From: Thalassotalea euphylliae
Lineage (GTDB): Bacteria > Pseudomonadota > Gammaproteobacteria > Enterobacterales > Alteromonadaceae
Assembly (NCBI RefSeq): GCF_003390395.1
Contig: NZ_QUOV01000001.1
Coordinates: 1,860,001 to 1,924,000, forward strand
Reading direction: 5' to 3'
DNA: 64,000 nucleotides
The notes below the pieces were generated by a model. The model saw only the letters and a list, made by a program, of their open reading frames with translations. It searched no databases and had not been told where the DNA came from. The translations under genes and the position numbers were made by a program. Positions 1 to 9,159 of this stretch are shown here, piece by piece. Numbering within the stretch: the first letter of the stretch is position 1; each line of letters opens with the position of its first letter.

Positions 1-952
1 AGCTCATCATGCAATAGCGGCCTAAACCACTGCTGTTACGATTGTCGCCATCGCGGCTGCCATAGTCATATAAATCTGGGAATCGACATAGCATATGTCC
101 ACTTTCATGGGCAAATGTGCCTATGCTTAAATCGACGGCTCGTCGACCTAAACTTTGAATCGTATAGAAGTGCGTACGGGTATTACCTTGTTGCAACTGG
201 ATAACCGAATTATGAGGCCATAACCAATTTCGGTATTCTGTGCGGCCAGCATACATAAAACTTAGCGCGTCGACGATACCATCGCCACGAGAATCATAGT
301 TTGATAAATCTACGCCATGATCCCTAATCGCCACATTCAACGCTTCTTGTACTAACAAATTATTGACATAAAAAGATTTGTTTTTACTGAGCTTGATTGG
401 ACCGATGACATCGTTAGTGTAATCAAGCTTATTAGAAGACATTAGCTGATAATATCGACGTACTGAGCAGAAGTTACCATGCGCAGAGAAGTTAAGGTCA
501 TTTAACATCGCATCGACTTGATCACCTGTTATTTGAGTCGTTTCATCCTTAAATTCAACTAATATAGTTAACCCTCGAACATTGCCCGTATTTACCTGAC
601 GGCCTGTTAATAGCCCTTGCTTAGGGCCAAAAGTTTGGAATGTTAGATCATTTTCGATAGGTCGTATTTGAGTTAACCTGACATTGTGTTTTTCTTGTTG
701 AACCTCTGCAGCTTCATGTAACTGCCGTTGCATATTTTCTAACGGTTGCTTTCTTATCGGTCGACGGGATGAGGTAAACGTACCTTGATGGACTTGCGCA
801 TAGCAAAACAGGCCGAGCTGTTCGTCATAAACGGTTGTGTAACCGTCGAGGGTGGTATAGCGTGCATAAAATTCGTCGCCGTTAACAATAAGCGACACAT
901 CTGAACCATTGCGTTGAGGAAAAACTAAAACTTCACCTTTAATTAGACTCAT
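1..952 (-). CDS. M6-family (immune inhibitor A-like) metalloprotease, C-terminus off the left edge
   Basis: The reading frame is open from an ATG at 952 to the window edge, about 317 residues. The start follows a good AGGGAGA ribosome site. Residues about 282-287 read HESGHM, followed by PDLYDYG; this H-E-x-x-H plus downstream D is the zinc site of M6 peptidases (InhA and related secreted proteases). The N-terminal part (GYTTVYDE and neighbours) matches the usual pre-domain of that family. I see no typical signal peptide at this start. The C-terminus is outside the window, so a GlyGly-CTERM tail, which would link it to the rhombosortase at 54.3 kb, cannot be tested. Confidence 0.85.
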   Translation of the reverse strand, partial: MSLIKGEVLVFPQRNGSDVSLIVNGDEFYARYTTLDGYTTVYDEQLGLFCYAQVHQGTFTSSRRPIRKQPLENMQRQLHEAAEVQQEKHNVRLTQIRPIENDLTFQTFGPKQGLLTGRQVNTGNVRGLTILVEFKDETTQITGDQVDAMLNDLNFSAHGNFCSVRRYYQLMSSNKLDYTNDVIGPIKLSKNKSFYVNNLLVQEALNVAIRDHGVDLSNYDSRGDGIVDALSFMYAGRTEYRNWLWPHNSVIQLQQGNTRTHFYTIQSLGRRAVDLSIGTFAHESGHMLCRFPDLYDYGSRDGDNRNSSGLGRYCMMS

Positions 953-1178
953 AACAATCTCCCTGAAAGTGTCATCTAATAAATAGTGGCAAACTTAGAT
1001 TTTGTTAAATATGGACTCTCCAACGACTGTTATTTTCTAGAGTAATAAATCAATATATGACATTAGGGTTTGCCGAGTTGCACAGCACATTTACCATTGT
1101 AGTCGTATAACCGATGTTTAACATTTTTTAGATTGAGGGCGCGTTAGTAAACCTGAGCATAAACCTAAGCATAGGCTG

Positions 1179-1595
1179 CTATTCGCACGGGTAGCGCTGC
1201 TCCATCATTCGGATAGATTTTCTGATAATGGTTTTGAGCACATCGGGGTCAATGTCTGCCAGCTTATTGATATATAAACAAGACTTGCCCAGTTTATGTT
1301 TACCTAGGCGTGCAAGTTCTTCTGAAAACTCATCGAATCCTGGCATTATATAAACACTGAGTGCTGTTTTACGTGGCGAAAAGCCAGTTATCGGCCATGT
1401 TCCGCCTGAACTGGTATTTTGATAGGTATATTTGCTAAAGCCGACAATACTATTGCCCCACATTTTGGCAGGCTTGCCCGTCAGCGTAGTCATCAATTCA
1501 AGTAGCGCTAAGCCATCGGTAACTTTTTGAGGGTGTCCTACACTTTCTATAAAGGTTTTAACATCCGCATCATTTTCTTGCGTTTTTAAGGCCAT
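1179..1595 (-). CDS. DUF1801 (YdhG-like) domain protein
   Basis: This 138-residue soluble protein has the DUF1801 pattern: an N-terminal helix (VKTFIESVGHP), a central K-M-W-G-N-S-I-V-G-F-x-x-Y segment, then TALSVYIMPGF and a C-terminal K-x-CLYINKL / LKTIIRKS block. The family is common in bacteria, and its biochemical role is not established. No signal peptide or membrane segment is visible. The stop of the VOC gene at 1661 lies 65 bases upstream of its start on the same strand, so the two may share a transcript. Confidence 0.8.
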   Translation of the reverse strand: MALKTQENDADVKTFIESVGHPQKVTDGLALLELMTTLTGKPAKMWGNSIVGFSKYTYQNTSSGGTWPITGFSPRKTALSVYIMPGFDEFSEELARLGKHKLGKSCLYINKLADIDPDVLKTIIRKSIRMMEQRYPCE

Positions 1596-1660
1596 TTATC
1601 CTTCCTTGTTATGTCTAATATTGCTGCCTGTATTGTTGCCTTTGTTGTTATCAGTAACTG

Positions 1661-2089
1661 CTATAAATTTTCTTGTTTTGCGCCGGGGCCGAGTGGCTGA
1701 CCGTAACTAAATTCTACAAAATTGCCATCGGGATCTTTAATCCCGCAATAGTAACCAACAGGGTAGGGTTCTTGTTTGCACGGCCACACTAAAATACCTT
1801 CCGCGCTGGCTTGTTCGGCAATGTTATCGACTTCTGCTTTGCTGGCTAGGGCAAAACCTAAGTGTGAAAAGTCGTTTTCCTGTTGGGCTTTTTCCGGTCC
1901 ACCGGGCAACACCACAATAATAAACTCATTCGCTTTACTTGGCTCTGCTAACCAAACAATGCGCTTGCCGTCTGGCCCATGTGGTCGACGATCACGCACT
2001 ATACTGAGTCCAGCGTAGCGTTGATAAAAATCAATACAGGCATCTAAGTTTGCAACATGTAAGGCAATATGGGTTAGACTGGCGTTCAT
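1661..2089 (-). CDS. VOC (glyoxalase/bleomycin-resistance fold) family protein
   Basis: This protein of 142 residues has the vicinal oxygen chelate layout: THIALHVANLDACIDFY at the start (first beta-alpha unit, metal-ligand His), and IKDPDGNFVEFSYG at the end (second unit with the Glu ligand). It is a single-module VOC protein, so it would dimerise to form metal sites. Substrate cannot be told from the sequence. It lies upstream of the DUF1801 gene on the same strand. Two further small VOC proteins occur in this window (14.8 and 17.5 kb), but they are not close copies. Confidence 0.85.
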   Translation of the reverse strand: MNASLTHIALHVANLDACIDFYQRYAGLSIVRDRRPHGPDGKRIVWLAEPSKANEFIIVVLPGGPEKAQQENDFSHLGFALASKAEVDNIAEQASAEGILVWPCKQEPYPVGYYCGIKDPDGNFVEFSYGQPLGPGAKQENL

Positions 2090-2160
2090 AGCAACTCCAA
2101 AACCATCATTAGCAACAAGAAATTAATGCACTATTAGTTTACATAAAGTATAGGAAACGA

Positions 2161-2427
2161 ATGCTCAATAACCTGAACTATAACTTCAAAATACTTGCTC
2201 GCGACTGGCATAAAAGGCGCGCCCCCAATCTGAAAACGGTTGAACCAGTGACGGTTGATATTCCCAATTTTAAGCAAGAGCACAATCATATGTGCACTAT
2301 GATTGTTACCTACAGTGATAATTCCACCAAAGAGCTAATCGCACGAGTGATATATAATCAACTGGCCAAGCGGTGGACGGTTGATGGTATGGAGCTAGCA
2401 GTCGAAGTGGTTATCAATGAAGTGTAA
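2161..2427 (+). CDS. small hypothetical protein
   Basis: This is an 88-residue soluble protein, not recognised. The ATG at 2161 sits after GGAAACGA, a modest ribosome site. The C-terminal half (MIVTYSDNSTKELIARVIYNQLAKRWTVDGMELAVEVVINEV, quoted here only for its pattern of alternating hydrophobic residues) suggests a small beta-sheet domain. It is divergent from the VOC gene at 1661-2089. A real gene is likely from its length and codon use, but no function is proposed. Confidence 0.55.
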   Translation: MLNNLNYNFKILARDWHKRRAPNLKTVEPVTVDIPNFKQEHNHMCTMIVTYSDNSTKELIARVIYNQLAKRWTVDGMELAVEVVINEV

Positions 2428-2522
2428 ATCACACTGCAAAAATAATGACTGATTGCTATCTAAGCGCAAAGCTATCTACAATAGTAAACTGATTGTTTAT
2501 CAAACTGTTAAGGACGACTGTA

Positions 2523-3032
2523 TTGAATTTACTAAATTGTGATTTTAAAAGCCGTTTGAGTTACTACCTTTCTACTTTTTCTACCCGCTCCAGTATTAAC
2601 TTTTGCTTTGGAAATTTAAAAGCAGTGTTATTCGCCTTATGGGTTAGTAGTTATTGTAATACCTCATTGGCGACAGAATTTGTTGAGGCAAAAGACGGCG
2701 TAAATTTAAGTGATAATAACTTCCCTTGGCACTTAGTGATGGATCGTGGAAAAATTCTCGGCTGCATTTATGACAATAAATACTACTCACTTGGCTCCAT
2801 TTTAGTACTTGAATCCTTGCCCAGAAAGTGTGGGCAAGCCTCCGATCGCAATGGTATTTGGCAACAGTTGTCCGAATCTGAACTGGCACTGTTTAAACAG
2901 AATATAGAGACTCAACAACAACTTGAGCGTGAATCCACCTATATTGGCGCAGAGCCAATTAATCGCGAAGAGGCGCGATTAATTCGTTATTTGCGAAGAG
3001 TAAAAGAGTTTGCTGAAAAGTCGCAAGAGTAG
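2523..3032 (+). CDS. hypothetical protein, possibly exported, DUF1496-like core
   Basis: Two TTG starts are possible, 2493 and 2523. I prefer 2523 because AAGGA lies just upstream of it, giving 169 residues. A hydrophobic stretch (AVLFALWVSSYCNTSLATE) at about residues 45-63 could act as a late signal peptide. It is followed by a C-I-Y-D-N-K-Y-Y-S-L-G-S-I-L segment resembling the short DUF1496 motif (Cys, then Y-x-G-x-x-Y-S-x-G-x-x-I). The C-terminus is charged and helical. No function is proposed, and the start remains uncertain. Confidence 0.5.
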   Translation: MNLLNCDFKSRLSYYLSTFSTRSSINFCFGNLKAVLFALWVSSYCNTSLATEFVEAKDGVNLSDNNFPWHLVMDRGKILGCIYDNKYYSLGSILVLESLPRKCGQASDRNGIWQQLSESELALFKQNIETQQQLERESTYIGAEPINREEARLIRYLRRVKEFAEKSQE

Positions 3033-3071
3033 TTACGCACTGTTAATTATTCGACTTGCTACCGGAGCGCT

Positions 3072-3767
3072 TTAGGAAAGCGACAACGTTTGACTTTGCT
3101 TTTCAAGCCACTTAGCTAAGTTTTTAGCATTTAAAATATGTATGGTTTGATAACCAGGTTGAACAAATCCTAGCTCGGTTAGTTGCTTAAGACTTTTGGA
3201 AACCGATATTCGACTAACACCCAGCTGTGCGGCAATTTGTTCTTGCGATATCGCAACGGCATTAGTGTTATTGGTTTCGCTGGCCATAATCAGTAATAGC
3301 TTAGCCAGTCTTGCTGCTAGCGGTAAGCGTTTAAGGTCGTCAATTGCTTCTAAACTTTGATGCAGTCGCGTTGACAGAGACACCAGCAAATCATAAGCAA
3401 TGTTGGGGAATTGTAGTAATACCTTATTGAGCTTTTCAACGGAGATATAGCCTAGCTCTGTTTCGCCCACCGCCTCTGCCGTATGGGTACGAGGTAGATT
3501 CGCAAAAACGACAAATTCACCAAAGCTCTCTCCCGGGAACAACAGTTTGCTAAGAAAATATCGGCCATCTCGACCATAGTTACCCATTTTTACTGCACCA
3601 GAAAGTATGATGCTCAGTCCATCTCCGCTTTCACCACGTTGATGAATCACTTCGCCATCACTAAAGCATTGTCGTAATTGCACTGACGCAAGCTGACTTA
3701 AGGTGCGCTCAGGCAGGGAGCCCATCATGAGCTGCACATCAGGCCTGTTTCTAGCTTTAAGGTTCAT
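3072..3767 (-). CDS. Crp/Fnr-family transcriptional regulator
   Basis: This 231-residue protein has an N-terminal cyclic-nucleotide-binding beta-roll (GEVIHQRGESGDGLSIIL, then FPGESFGEFVVFANLPRTHTAEA) and a C-terminal winged helix with the Crp-type recognition segment ISQEQIAAQLGVSRISVSKS. No cysteine cluster typical of oxygen-sensing Fnr is seen. The reading frame has a GTG at 3770 directly followed by ATG at 3767; I chose the ATG. It is transcribed divergently from the alkylsulfatase at 3877, with a palindrome between them, so it probably controls that gene and itself. The effector is unknown. Confidence 0.88.
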   Translation of the reverse strand: MNLKARNRPDVQLMMGSLPERTLSQLASVQLRQCFSDGEVIHQRGESGDGLSIILSGAVKMGNYGRDGRYFLSKLLFPGESFGEFVVFANLPRTHTAEAVGETELGYISVEKLNKVLLQFPNIAYDLLVSLSTRLHQSLEAIDDLKRLPLAARLAKLLLIMASETNNTNAVAISQEQIAAQLGVSRISVSKSLKQLTELGFVQPGYQTIHILNAKNLAKWLEKQSQTLSLS

Positions 3768-3786
3768 CACTTGATCACGTCATGAA

Positions 3787-3806
3787 AATGTAAACTAGTT
3801 AACATT
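3787..3806. promoter_or_regulatory. 20-bp palindrome, putative operator of the Crp/Fnr-type regulator
   Basis: Seen directly: AATGTAAACTAGTTAACATT reads the same on both strands except for one symmetric pair (positions 6 and 15). It lies 20 bases upstream of the regulator's start and 70 bases upstream of the alkylsulfatase start. Crp-family dimers bind two-fold symmetric sites of about this size, so an operator shared by the divergent genes is a reasonable inference. It is not a consensus Crp (TGTGA) or Fnr (TTGAT) site. Confidence 0.55.
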
Positions 3807-3876
3807 TATAAGTCAGTACACCTGCTATAACAAGTCGCATATCTTGGATTACCTGCAAAATTAACTAGGAATAAGC

Positions 3877-5916
3877 ATGATAAAGCGGAAGGCACTTGAA
3901 TTTACCCCAAATTGGCGAGCTGTTGAGGCAATACCCTTAATGCGTAAGAGATTATTTCCTGTGACATTCTTTCCTATCACATTGTTACTTGCGTCACTAG
4001 CAAGTGGCTGCGATAGCTCTGGCTCTGGCGAGCAAGCTGCAAGCTCATATACCCAAAAGCATAACGAAGCAGTGCTTGAAAGTTTGCCTTTTGACGATGT
4101 GACTGATTTTCAGCAAGCAGAACGTGGTTTAATTGCCCGAGATCCGCAGTTAATGATCAAAAGTGACAGTGGTGAAGTGCTTTGGCAAACAAGCGACTAT
4201 GACTTTGTACATGGTGAAGCGCCAGATTCAGTTAATCCTAGTTTATGGCGGCAAGCCAAACTTAACGGTATGCATGGACTCTATAAAGTCACGGAAGGGA
4301 TTTACCAAATTCGCGGCTATGATATTGCCAATATGTCGCTGATCCAAGGGCATACTGGTTGGATTATTGTTGACCCGTTAACTGCCTTTGAGTCTGCACA
4401 AGCGGCGATGGCAATGGCGCAAAAACACCTTGGTGAGATAAAAGTCACGGGCTTAATTGTTACCCATAGCCATATTGATCACTTTGGCGGTGCACTGGCA
4501 ATTATCAATCCGGAACAAGAGCCAAATATTCCTGTGATCGCGCCTAAACATTTTATGGCGGAAGCGACATCAGAGAATATTCTTGCTGGTGTTACCATGG
4601 CGCGTCGTGCGGGTTATATGTATGGTCGTAATTTAGCAAAAAGTGCTACAGGTAAAGTCGATTCTGGCCTAGGTAAAGGTTCGGTATTTGGGCGCATGGG
4701 CGTGGTTCCGCCAAATCAGTTAATCGACCAAACAGGGCAAACGTTAACGATTGATGGGGTGGAATTTCAATTTCAATACACGCCGAACTCAGAAGCGCCC
4801 GCAGAGCTTACTTTCTACTTACCTCAGCACAAAGCGTTTGCTGGCGCAGAATTAGTCTCTCGTCATATGCACAACCTGTATACCTTGCGTGGAGCGAAAG
4901 TGAGAGATGCGCTTTCTTGGAGTAATCATATTGAAGATGCTCGCAGACTATTTGGTCATGCCGAAGTGTATTTTGGCAGTCATCATTGGCCAATTTGGGG
5001 CAGTGAGGCAATCGACCAATTTTTGCGTGGTCAGCGAGATATTTACAAGTATATTCACGATCAAACACTGCGCTTAAGCTATAAGGGTTACACTCCAAGT
5101 GAAATTGCTGAAGAATTAGCTTTGCCACCATCGCTTGCGCAATCATTTTCTAATCGAGGCTACTATGGCACGGTTAACCATAATGCTAAAGCTGTCTATC
5201 AAGCTTACTACGGATGGTACGATGGCAACCCAGCCAACCTAAATCCACTGCCACCTAAAGCAAGTGCACAAAAATATATTGCAGCCATGGGCGGCGAAGA
5301 TTCTGTATTAACATTAGGCAAACAAGCCATAGAGAACGGAGAGTATCGCTGGGCGGCTGAATTACTTAATCATCTGGTATTTGCCAGCGGAAATCGTGAT
5401 GCAAAAAGTTTACTTGCAGAAGCTTATCGACAGTTGGCATATCAAGCAGAATCAGCACCTTGGCGTGACTCTTATTTAAGTGCCGCACAGGAGCTTACTC
5501 AAGGTAAAAGCACAAATGTTATCAGTTTATCCATGATGCGAGACCTGCTTGAACATGCACCCGTTCCTAGATTTTTTGATGCGATGGCGGCGACATTAAA
5601 TGCTGAAGATGCGCGGGGTGAAGTACTAAGCTTTGTTTTCGAACTAACCGATCGCAACGAAAAGCATGTGCTCTGGCTTGAAAATTCGGTATTGCATCAT
5701 CGCCCTTATGATGAACAAGAGATGTTAGAGTTTGAGGTGAACGCGCAAATTAGTATTAGTCATTCGCTGTTTATGGACATTGTCTTGGGCGAAGCTAGCT
5801 TGTTAGATTTAGCGGGTTCAGACGAGCTAAGCATTGAGGGAAGTACAATTGATTTGGTGAGTTTTTTAGCCATGCTCGACAAACAAAAAGAGCCGTTTAA
5901 TATTGTTGAACCATAA
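3877..5916 (+). CDS. SdsA-type alkylsulfatase (MBL fold plus SCP2-like domain), predicted lipoprotein
   Basis: A 679-residue protein related to Pseudomonas SdsA1 and E. coli YjcS, which release sulfate from alkyl sulfates such as SDS. The zinc-binding metallo-beta-lactamase motif THSHIDH is at about residues 196-202. Further conserved parts follow: GAELVSRHMHNLYTLRGAK, then a helical dimerisation region (PPKASAQKYIAAMGG), and a C-terminal SCP2-like domain with ISISHSLFMDIVLGEASL. The N-terminus carries LLLASLASGC, a lipobox, so it is probably lipid-anchored in the envelope. The ATG at 3877 has an AGGAAT ribosome site; an internal Met at 3940 would give a more standard signal peptide. It is divergent from the Crp/Fnr-type regulator. 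Confidence 0.88.
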   Translation: MIKRKALEFTPNWRAVEAIPLMRKRLFPVTFFPITLLLASLASGCDSSGSGEQAASSYTQKHNEAVLESLPFDDVTDFQQAERGLIARDPQLMIKSDSGEVLWQTSDYDFVHGEAPDSVNPSLWRQAKLNGMHGLYKVTEGIYQIRGYDIANMSLIQGHTGWIIVDPLTAFESAQAAMAMAQKHLGEIKVTGLIVTHSHIDHFGGALAIINPEQEPNIPVIAPKHFMAEATSENILAGVTMARRAGYMYGRNLAKSATGKVDSGLGKGSVFGRMGVVPPNQLIDQTGQTLTIDGVEFQFQYTPNSEAPAELTFYLPQHKAFAGAELVSRHMHNLYTLRGAKVRDALSWSNHIEDARRLFGHAEVYFGSHHWPIWGSEAIDQFLRGQRDIYKYIHDQTLRLSYKGYTPSEIAEELALPPSLAQSFSNRGYYGTVNHNAKAVYQAYYGWYDGNPANLNPLPPKASAQKYIAAMGGEDSVLTLGKQAIENGEYRWAAELLNHLVFASGNRDAKSLLAEAYRQLAYQAESAPWRDSYLSAAQELTQGKSTNVISLSMMRDLLEHAPVPRFFDAMAATLNAEDARGEVLSFVFELTDRNEKHVLWLENSVLHHRPYDEQEMLEFEVNAQISISHSLFMDIVLGEASLLDLAGSDELSIEGSTIDLVSFLAMLDKQKEPFNIVEP

Positions 5917-6022
5917 CAGTTCTACGTTGTCAGTTCTAGGCTGCTGGTTCTAGATTAACTGTGAAACCTTTATTTAACCATTAACCCAACATTTCAATAA
6001 CATTTGGTTAGTTAATGCTTAT

Positions 6023-6056
6023 AAATTAGAGCTGATAATTTCAGCTCTAATTTTTT
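6023..6056 (+). terminator. rho-independent terminator after the alkylsulfatase region
   Basis: Arms 6023-6035 and 6041-6053 form a perfect 13-bp stem around a 5-base loop, followed by a T run. It ends about 140 bases after the alkylsulfatase stop. The rest of the gap 5917-6302 shows no gene; it must contain the promoter of the AraC-like gene. Confidence 0.8.
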
Positions 6057-6302
6057 AGTTAGCCAAAGCATTTTAATACATACCCTTTTCAATACAAATG
6101 CCTTCCCACCTTAGGCTACTTGTCGCTTTTACAACTTATCTCTGTATTTTTTGTCTGGAAATAAGTATGTTATCGCGTCATTTGGCTTTAAGCTGTTTCC
6201 CCCTAAAAAAATAGCGCGAATAAACTTGGTAAAGCGCAATTTCGGTCAAGAATTACTTGCCAGCGAGATTTAGTATGTCAGCGTCAAAGAGAGAAAAGTA
6301 CT

Positions 6303-7169
6303 ATGTCTAACCATCAACATCGTTTTATTGAAGTCGTGCGCTATATCGAAGCAAATCTTGATACCGATATCGATATCGATAAACTTTGCCATTTGGTACA
6401 TTTGTCGAAATTTCACTTTCATCGACAGTGTTCTGCATATTTTGGCATGTCGGTGATATCGCTTGCTCGGCTATTACGATTAAAACGAGCCGCTTATCAA
6501 TTGGCTTATCGCGATGATAAGAATGTGTTAGATGTTGCGTTGGCGAATGGCTATGAGAGTCATGAAGCATTTTCTCGGGCGTTCAAAAAGCACTTTGATA
6601 TGCGCCCGTCCCAGTTTAGGAAAACGCCTAATTGGGATCTTTGGCAAACTCAATATGAACCTATATTAACGCTGAGGAATAAAATTGTGAAAAATCAACA
6701 AGCATTTCAAGTAGATATCGTCGATTTCCCCAAAACTAAGATTGCTGTCATAGAACATCGTGGTTCGCCAAATTTATTGGGGGCAACTATTCAGCGCTTT
6801 ATCGAATGGCGAAAGCTTAAAAGACTACCGCCAAGCAAGAGTAAAACTTTTAATTTAGTTTATGACGACTCACGAATTACGTCTCCCGAAGCTTATAGAT
6901 TTGATGTTTGCTGCCAAGTAGACACTGACATTCAGGCCAATGAACAAGGCGTGGTCGGCAAGGAAATACCTGCTGGGAAATGTGCGAAAATACGACATGT
7001 AGGATCTGAAGATACGTTAGGAACAGCCATTGATTATTTATACGCTAATTGGTTAGAAGCATCTGAATATGAACTGCGTGATTTTCCTATTTTTCTTGAG
7101 AGAGTGAGTTTTTTTCCAGAAGTTGCTGAGCATGAAATGACGACGGATGTTTATTTGCCGATTCTCTAG
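6303..7169 (+). CDS. AraC-family regulator with C-terminal GyrI-like effector domain
   Basis: This 288-residue protein has an unusual order for the wider AraC family. The DNA-binding double helix-turn-helix comes first (residues about 8-105: LCHLVHLSKFHFHRQCSAYF, then DVALANGYESHEAFSRAFKK and MRPSQFRK). A GyrI-like / SOUL-type ligand-binding domain follows (about 120-288: FPKTKIAVIEHRG to VYLPIL). This matches the Rob/SbmC-like arrangement, whose members often sense small amphipathic molecules or drugs. No operator was recognised. Confidence 0.88.
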   Translation: MSNHQHRFIEVVRYIEANLDTDIDIDKLCHLVHLSKFHFHRQCSAYFGMSVISLARLLRLKRAAYQLAYRDDKNVLDVALANGYESHEAFSRAFKKHFDMRPSQFRKTPNWDLWQTQYEPILTLRNKIVKNQQAFQVDIVDFPKTKIAVIEHRGSPNLLGATIQRFIEWRKLKRLPPSKSKTFNLVYDDSRITSPEAYRFDVCCQVDTDIQANEQGVVGKEIPAGKCAKIRHVGSEDTLGTAIDYLYANWLEASEYELRDFPIFLERVSFFPEVAEHEMTTDVYLPIL

Positions 7170-7255
7170 CGTAATGCTTAGCGTGTTTTCTCGTGTATCA
7201 CGAAGTAACTGCGCGGATCGCCAAGCGAGAGATAGCTAATTTTGTTAAAAAAGCT

Positions 7256-7281
7256 CAAAAATATGACAGAAATATTTCAAA
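7256..7281. repeat. 26-bp sequence identical to 11078-11103
   Basis: This AT-rich stretch contains ATGACAGAAATATTTC and occurs twice in the window with no mismatch. Its core GAAATATTTC is a perfect 10-bp palindrome. This copy lies in the gap between the convergent araC-like gene and the amidohydrolase; the other lies upstream of the TonB-dependent receptor. It may be a regulator site or a copied promoter fragment. The rest of the gap 7170-7471 holds only this repeat and the hairpin at 7381. Confidence 0.6.
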
Positions 7282-7380
7282 AATGTCTTGCTGTCTTTTT
7301 TTGTCGTTTAATATTGTTGAGCCTTAAATTACTTTGTTTTCATTAGCCTCAATTTACTTTAGGTCAATCATCTCATGGCC

Positions 7381-7417
7381 AACTAAAGGCCACTAGATTA
7401 TGTGGCCTTTAGTTTTT
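7381..7417. terminator. bidirectional terminator between convergent genes
   Basis: A perfect 13-bp stem (7381-7393 with 7402-7414) with an 8-base loop and a short T tail. It lies between the AraC-like gene (ending 7169, +) and the amidohydrolase (ending 7472, -), so it may serve both. Confidence 0.7.
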
Positions 7418-7471
7418 ATGTGCGTTACCAAGTGGAATTACTTTATATAACACAGCTTGGCGGCATGATTA

Positions 7472-9028
7472 TTAAGGGGACTGGTCAGCAGGTGCACGTT
7501 GCTCAAGCTTATTAATATGCAGAGTGTCTCGGTCGAACACTTGTCCTCTGAGAATAATCTTATCGATATCGTCGTAGGCATTAACAGTTTTAAGCGGATT
7601 ACTGTTTAACAGCAATAGGTTTGCACGTTTGCCTTTTTCAACGGTGCCATAATCCTGCGATAAATTATACAGGTTGGCATTATTTATCGTCGCAGCCGCC
7701 AAAATACCTTTTAAATCAACACCTGCCTTGTGCATATCGGCTAATTCCCAATTGGTTGCTAGCCCAGGTTGAGAAGCAAAAGTCGGTGCCGGTGGTGTAT
7801 CAGACCCCAGCAAAATGGTTGCATCATGGTCATATAAATACTTGAGGACTCGCTGGCCGTTGGTTTGCTTGGCACTGAATCGCTCGATGATCAGTTCGAC
7901 AGGTGGCTTGCCCCAATCTTTGTGCATCTCAACATTAAACCATTGGCCTGCGTTTGATTGATACCAAGTTATTTGCCACGGAGGTAATACGGTTTTGTAT
8001 TCAGTTTGGTCGATATGGTCTTCAACCATTAGATCCGTCAATGATCTGATAACATTTAATGTCGGCTGATAGGCGATATCTTGGTTAAGAATTTTGGTAA
8101 GAACACTACTGACTTTAGGGGGAAGTACTGCTTCATTTGATAACTCTTGCTCTTCTAACCAATTCCATAAACCATGCCCCATCACTGAAATCTCGGCGTT
8201 TGCCGCAATATCCTGCATATCGGTTGCATTGGCATGTGCCATGGTTGGTAAGTTGAGTGTTTTTGCGTACTGTGTAAGCTCATTTAATGTCTCTTCACTT
8301 ACCATTGGTATGTTGTCAGCCAAATCAAAGCCGTTTTCAATATACACTTTTGCACACACAGCGCCGTCGTTTTTTAATCTTAATAAGCTTTGTTTGGCTT
8401 GATGCGCATGAGTTATCGCCTCGGTCGTTTTAGGATCTGTGTCTTGGGCTAGGTAGTATGGACGCTCATGATGTAGATGTTTATGAAGAATGCCTTGAGC
8501 GTTATAGCCATTAAATACAGGCATAGCACCACAGAAAAATGCATCGGGTGTTAAACCACTTTCATGAAACCGCTTAATACCGTCTTTAGTATTTGACGGG
8601 TCGATAACTTGCGTAACGCCATAATACAAATAATTAGTGCCTTGTCTGGCAAGAAAAGCGGACTGCATATGCGCAGCATTGGCATCCAAAAAATCTATCC
8701 CCGGCATGGTTTTTAAGTGCACATGGCTATCGGTTAACCCCGGGATAAGGTATTGATCACTACCATCAATCACTAATTTTGCTGTTGGCGGCTTTGTTAA
8801 ACTACCTATTTGGCTAATGCGATTTCCTTCAATTGCAACCCAATGATTGGCTTTGACACTTATTTGATGCTTATCAATAGGTGAGATTATTGTTGTACCT
8901 TCAATTACCAAATCAACGTCAGGCAAACTGGTTGAGCTTATATTGGCTGAGGCAGTATTGGCTACGCTAAAAAAGGCTGAGCAATAAAAACACGCTAATA
9001 ATCCATAGCCTAAAACTTGTTTTTTCAT
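7472..9028 (-). CDS. secreted amidohydrolase-family protein (imidazolonepropionase-like)
   Basis: This 518-residue metal-dependent hydrolase has an N-terminal signal peptide (about 28 residues, ending near TASA). The first metal ligands are in DSHVHL (His102 and His104). Further family landmarks are the AHANATD region near residue 264 and ILLGSDTPPAP near 405, which carries the catalytic Asp; the C-terminal GTVEKGKRANLLLLNSNPL motif closes the beta-sandwich. Exported members act on peptides, prolidase-like substrates or heterocyclic amides; the substrate here is unknown. The CadC-like regulator is divergent, starting 131 bases away. Confidence 0.86.
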   Translation of the reverse strand: MKKQVLGYGLLACFYCSAFFSVANTASANISSTSLPDVDLVIEGTTIISPIDKHQISVKANHWVAIEGNRISQIGSLTKPPTAKLVIDGSDQYLIPGLTDSHVHLKTMPGIDFLDANAAHMQSAFLARQGTNYLYYGVTQVIDPSNTKDGIKRFHESGLTPDAFFCGAMPVFNGYNAQGILHKHLHHERPYYLAQDTDPKTTEAITHAHQAKQSLLRLKNDGAVCAKVYIENGFDLADNIPMVSEETLNELTQYAKTLNLPTMAHANATDMQDIAANAEISVMGHGLWNWLEEQELSNEAVLPPKVSSVLTKILNQDIAYQPTLNVIRSLTDLMVEDHIDQTEYKTVLPPWQITWYQSNAGQWFNVEMHKDWGKPPVELIIERFSAKQTNGQRVLKYLYDHDATILLGSDTPPAPTFASQPGLATNWELADMHKAGVDLKGILAAATINNANLYNLSQDYGTVEKGKRANLLLLNSNPLKTVNAYDDIDKIILRGQVFDRDTLHINKLEQRAPADQSP

Positions 9029-9159
9029 GAAATTCTCCTGTTAAAGGCATGACCTTAATAAAGGAGAGAATTCTGTATCTAAGTTATCTATAATAATTGT
9101 CTAAAATTTTTCTAAAATAATTAAAAAGCAATACTATTCAGTTGTTTAAGTGGTCATCA

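Noticed and set aside
4808..5146. 112-residue minus-strand frame inside the alkylsulfatase gene
   Set aside because: The opposite strand encodes conserved parts of the alkylsulfatase; the frame lacks a ribosome site and any recognisable feature.
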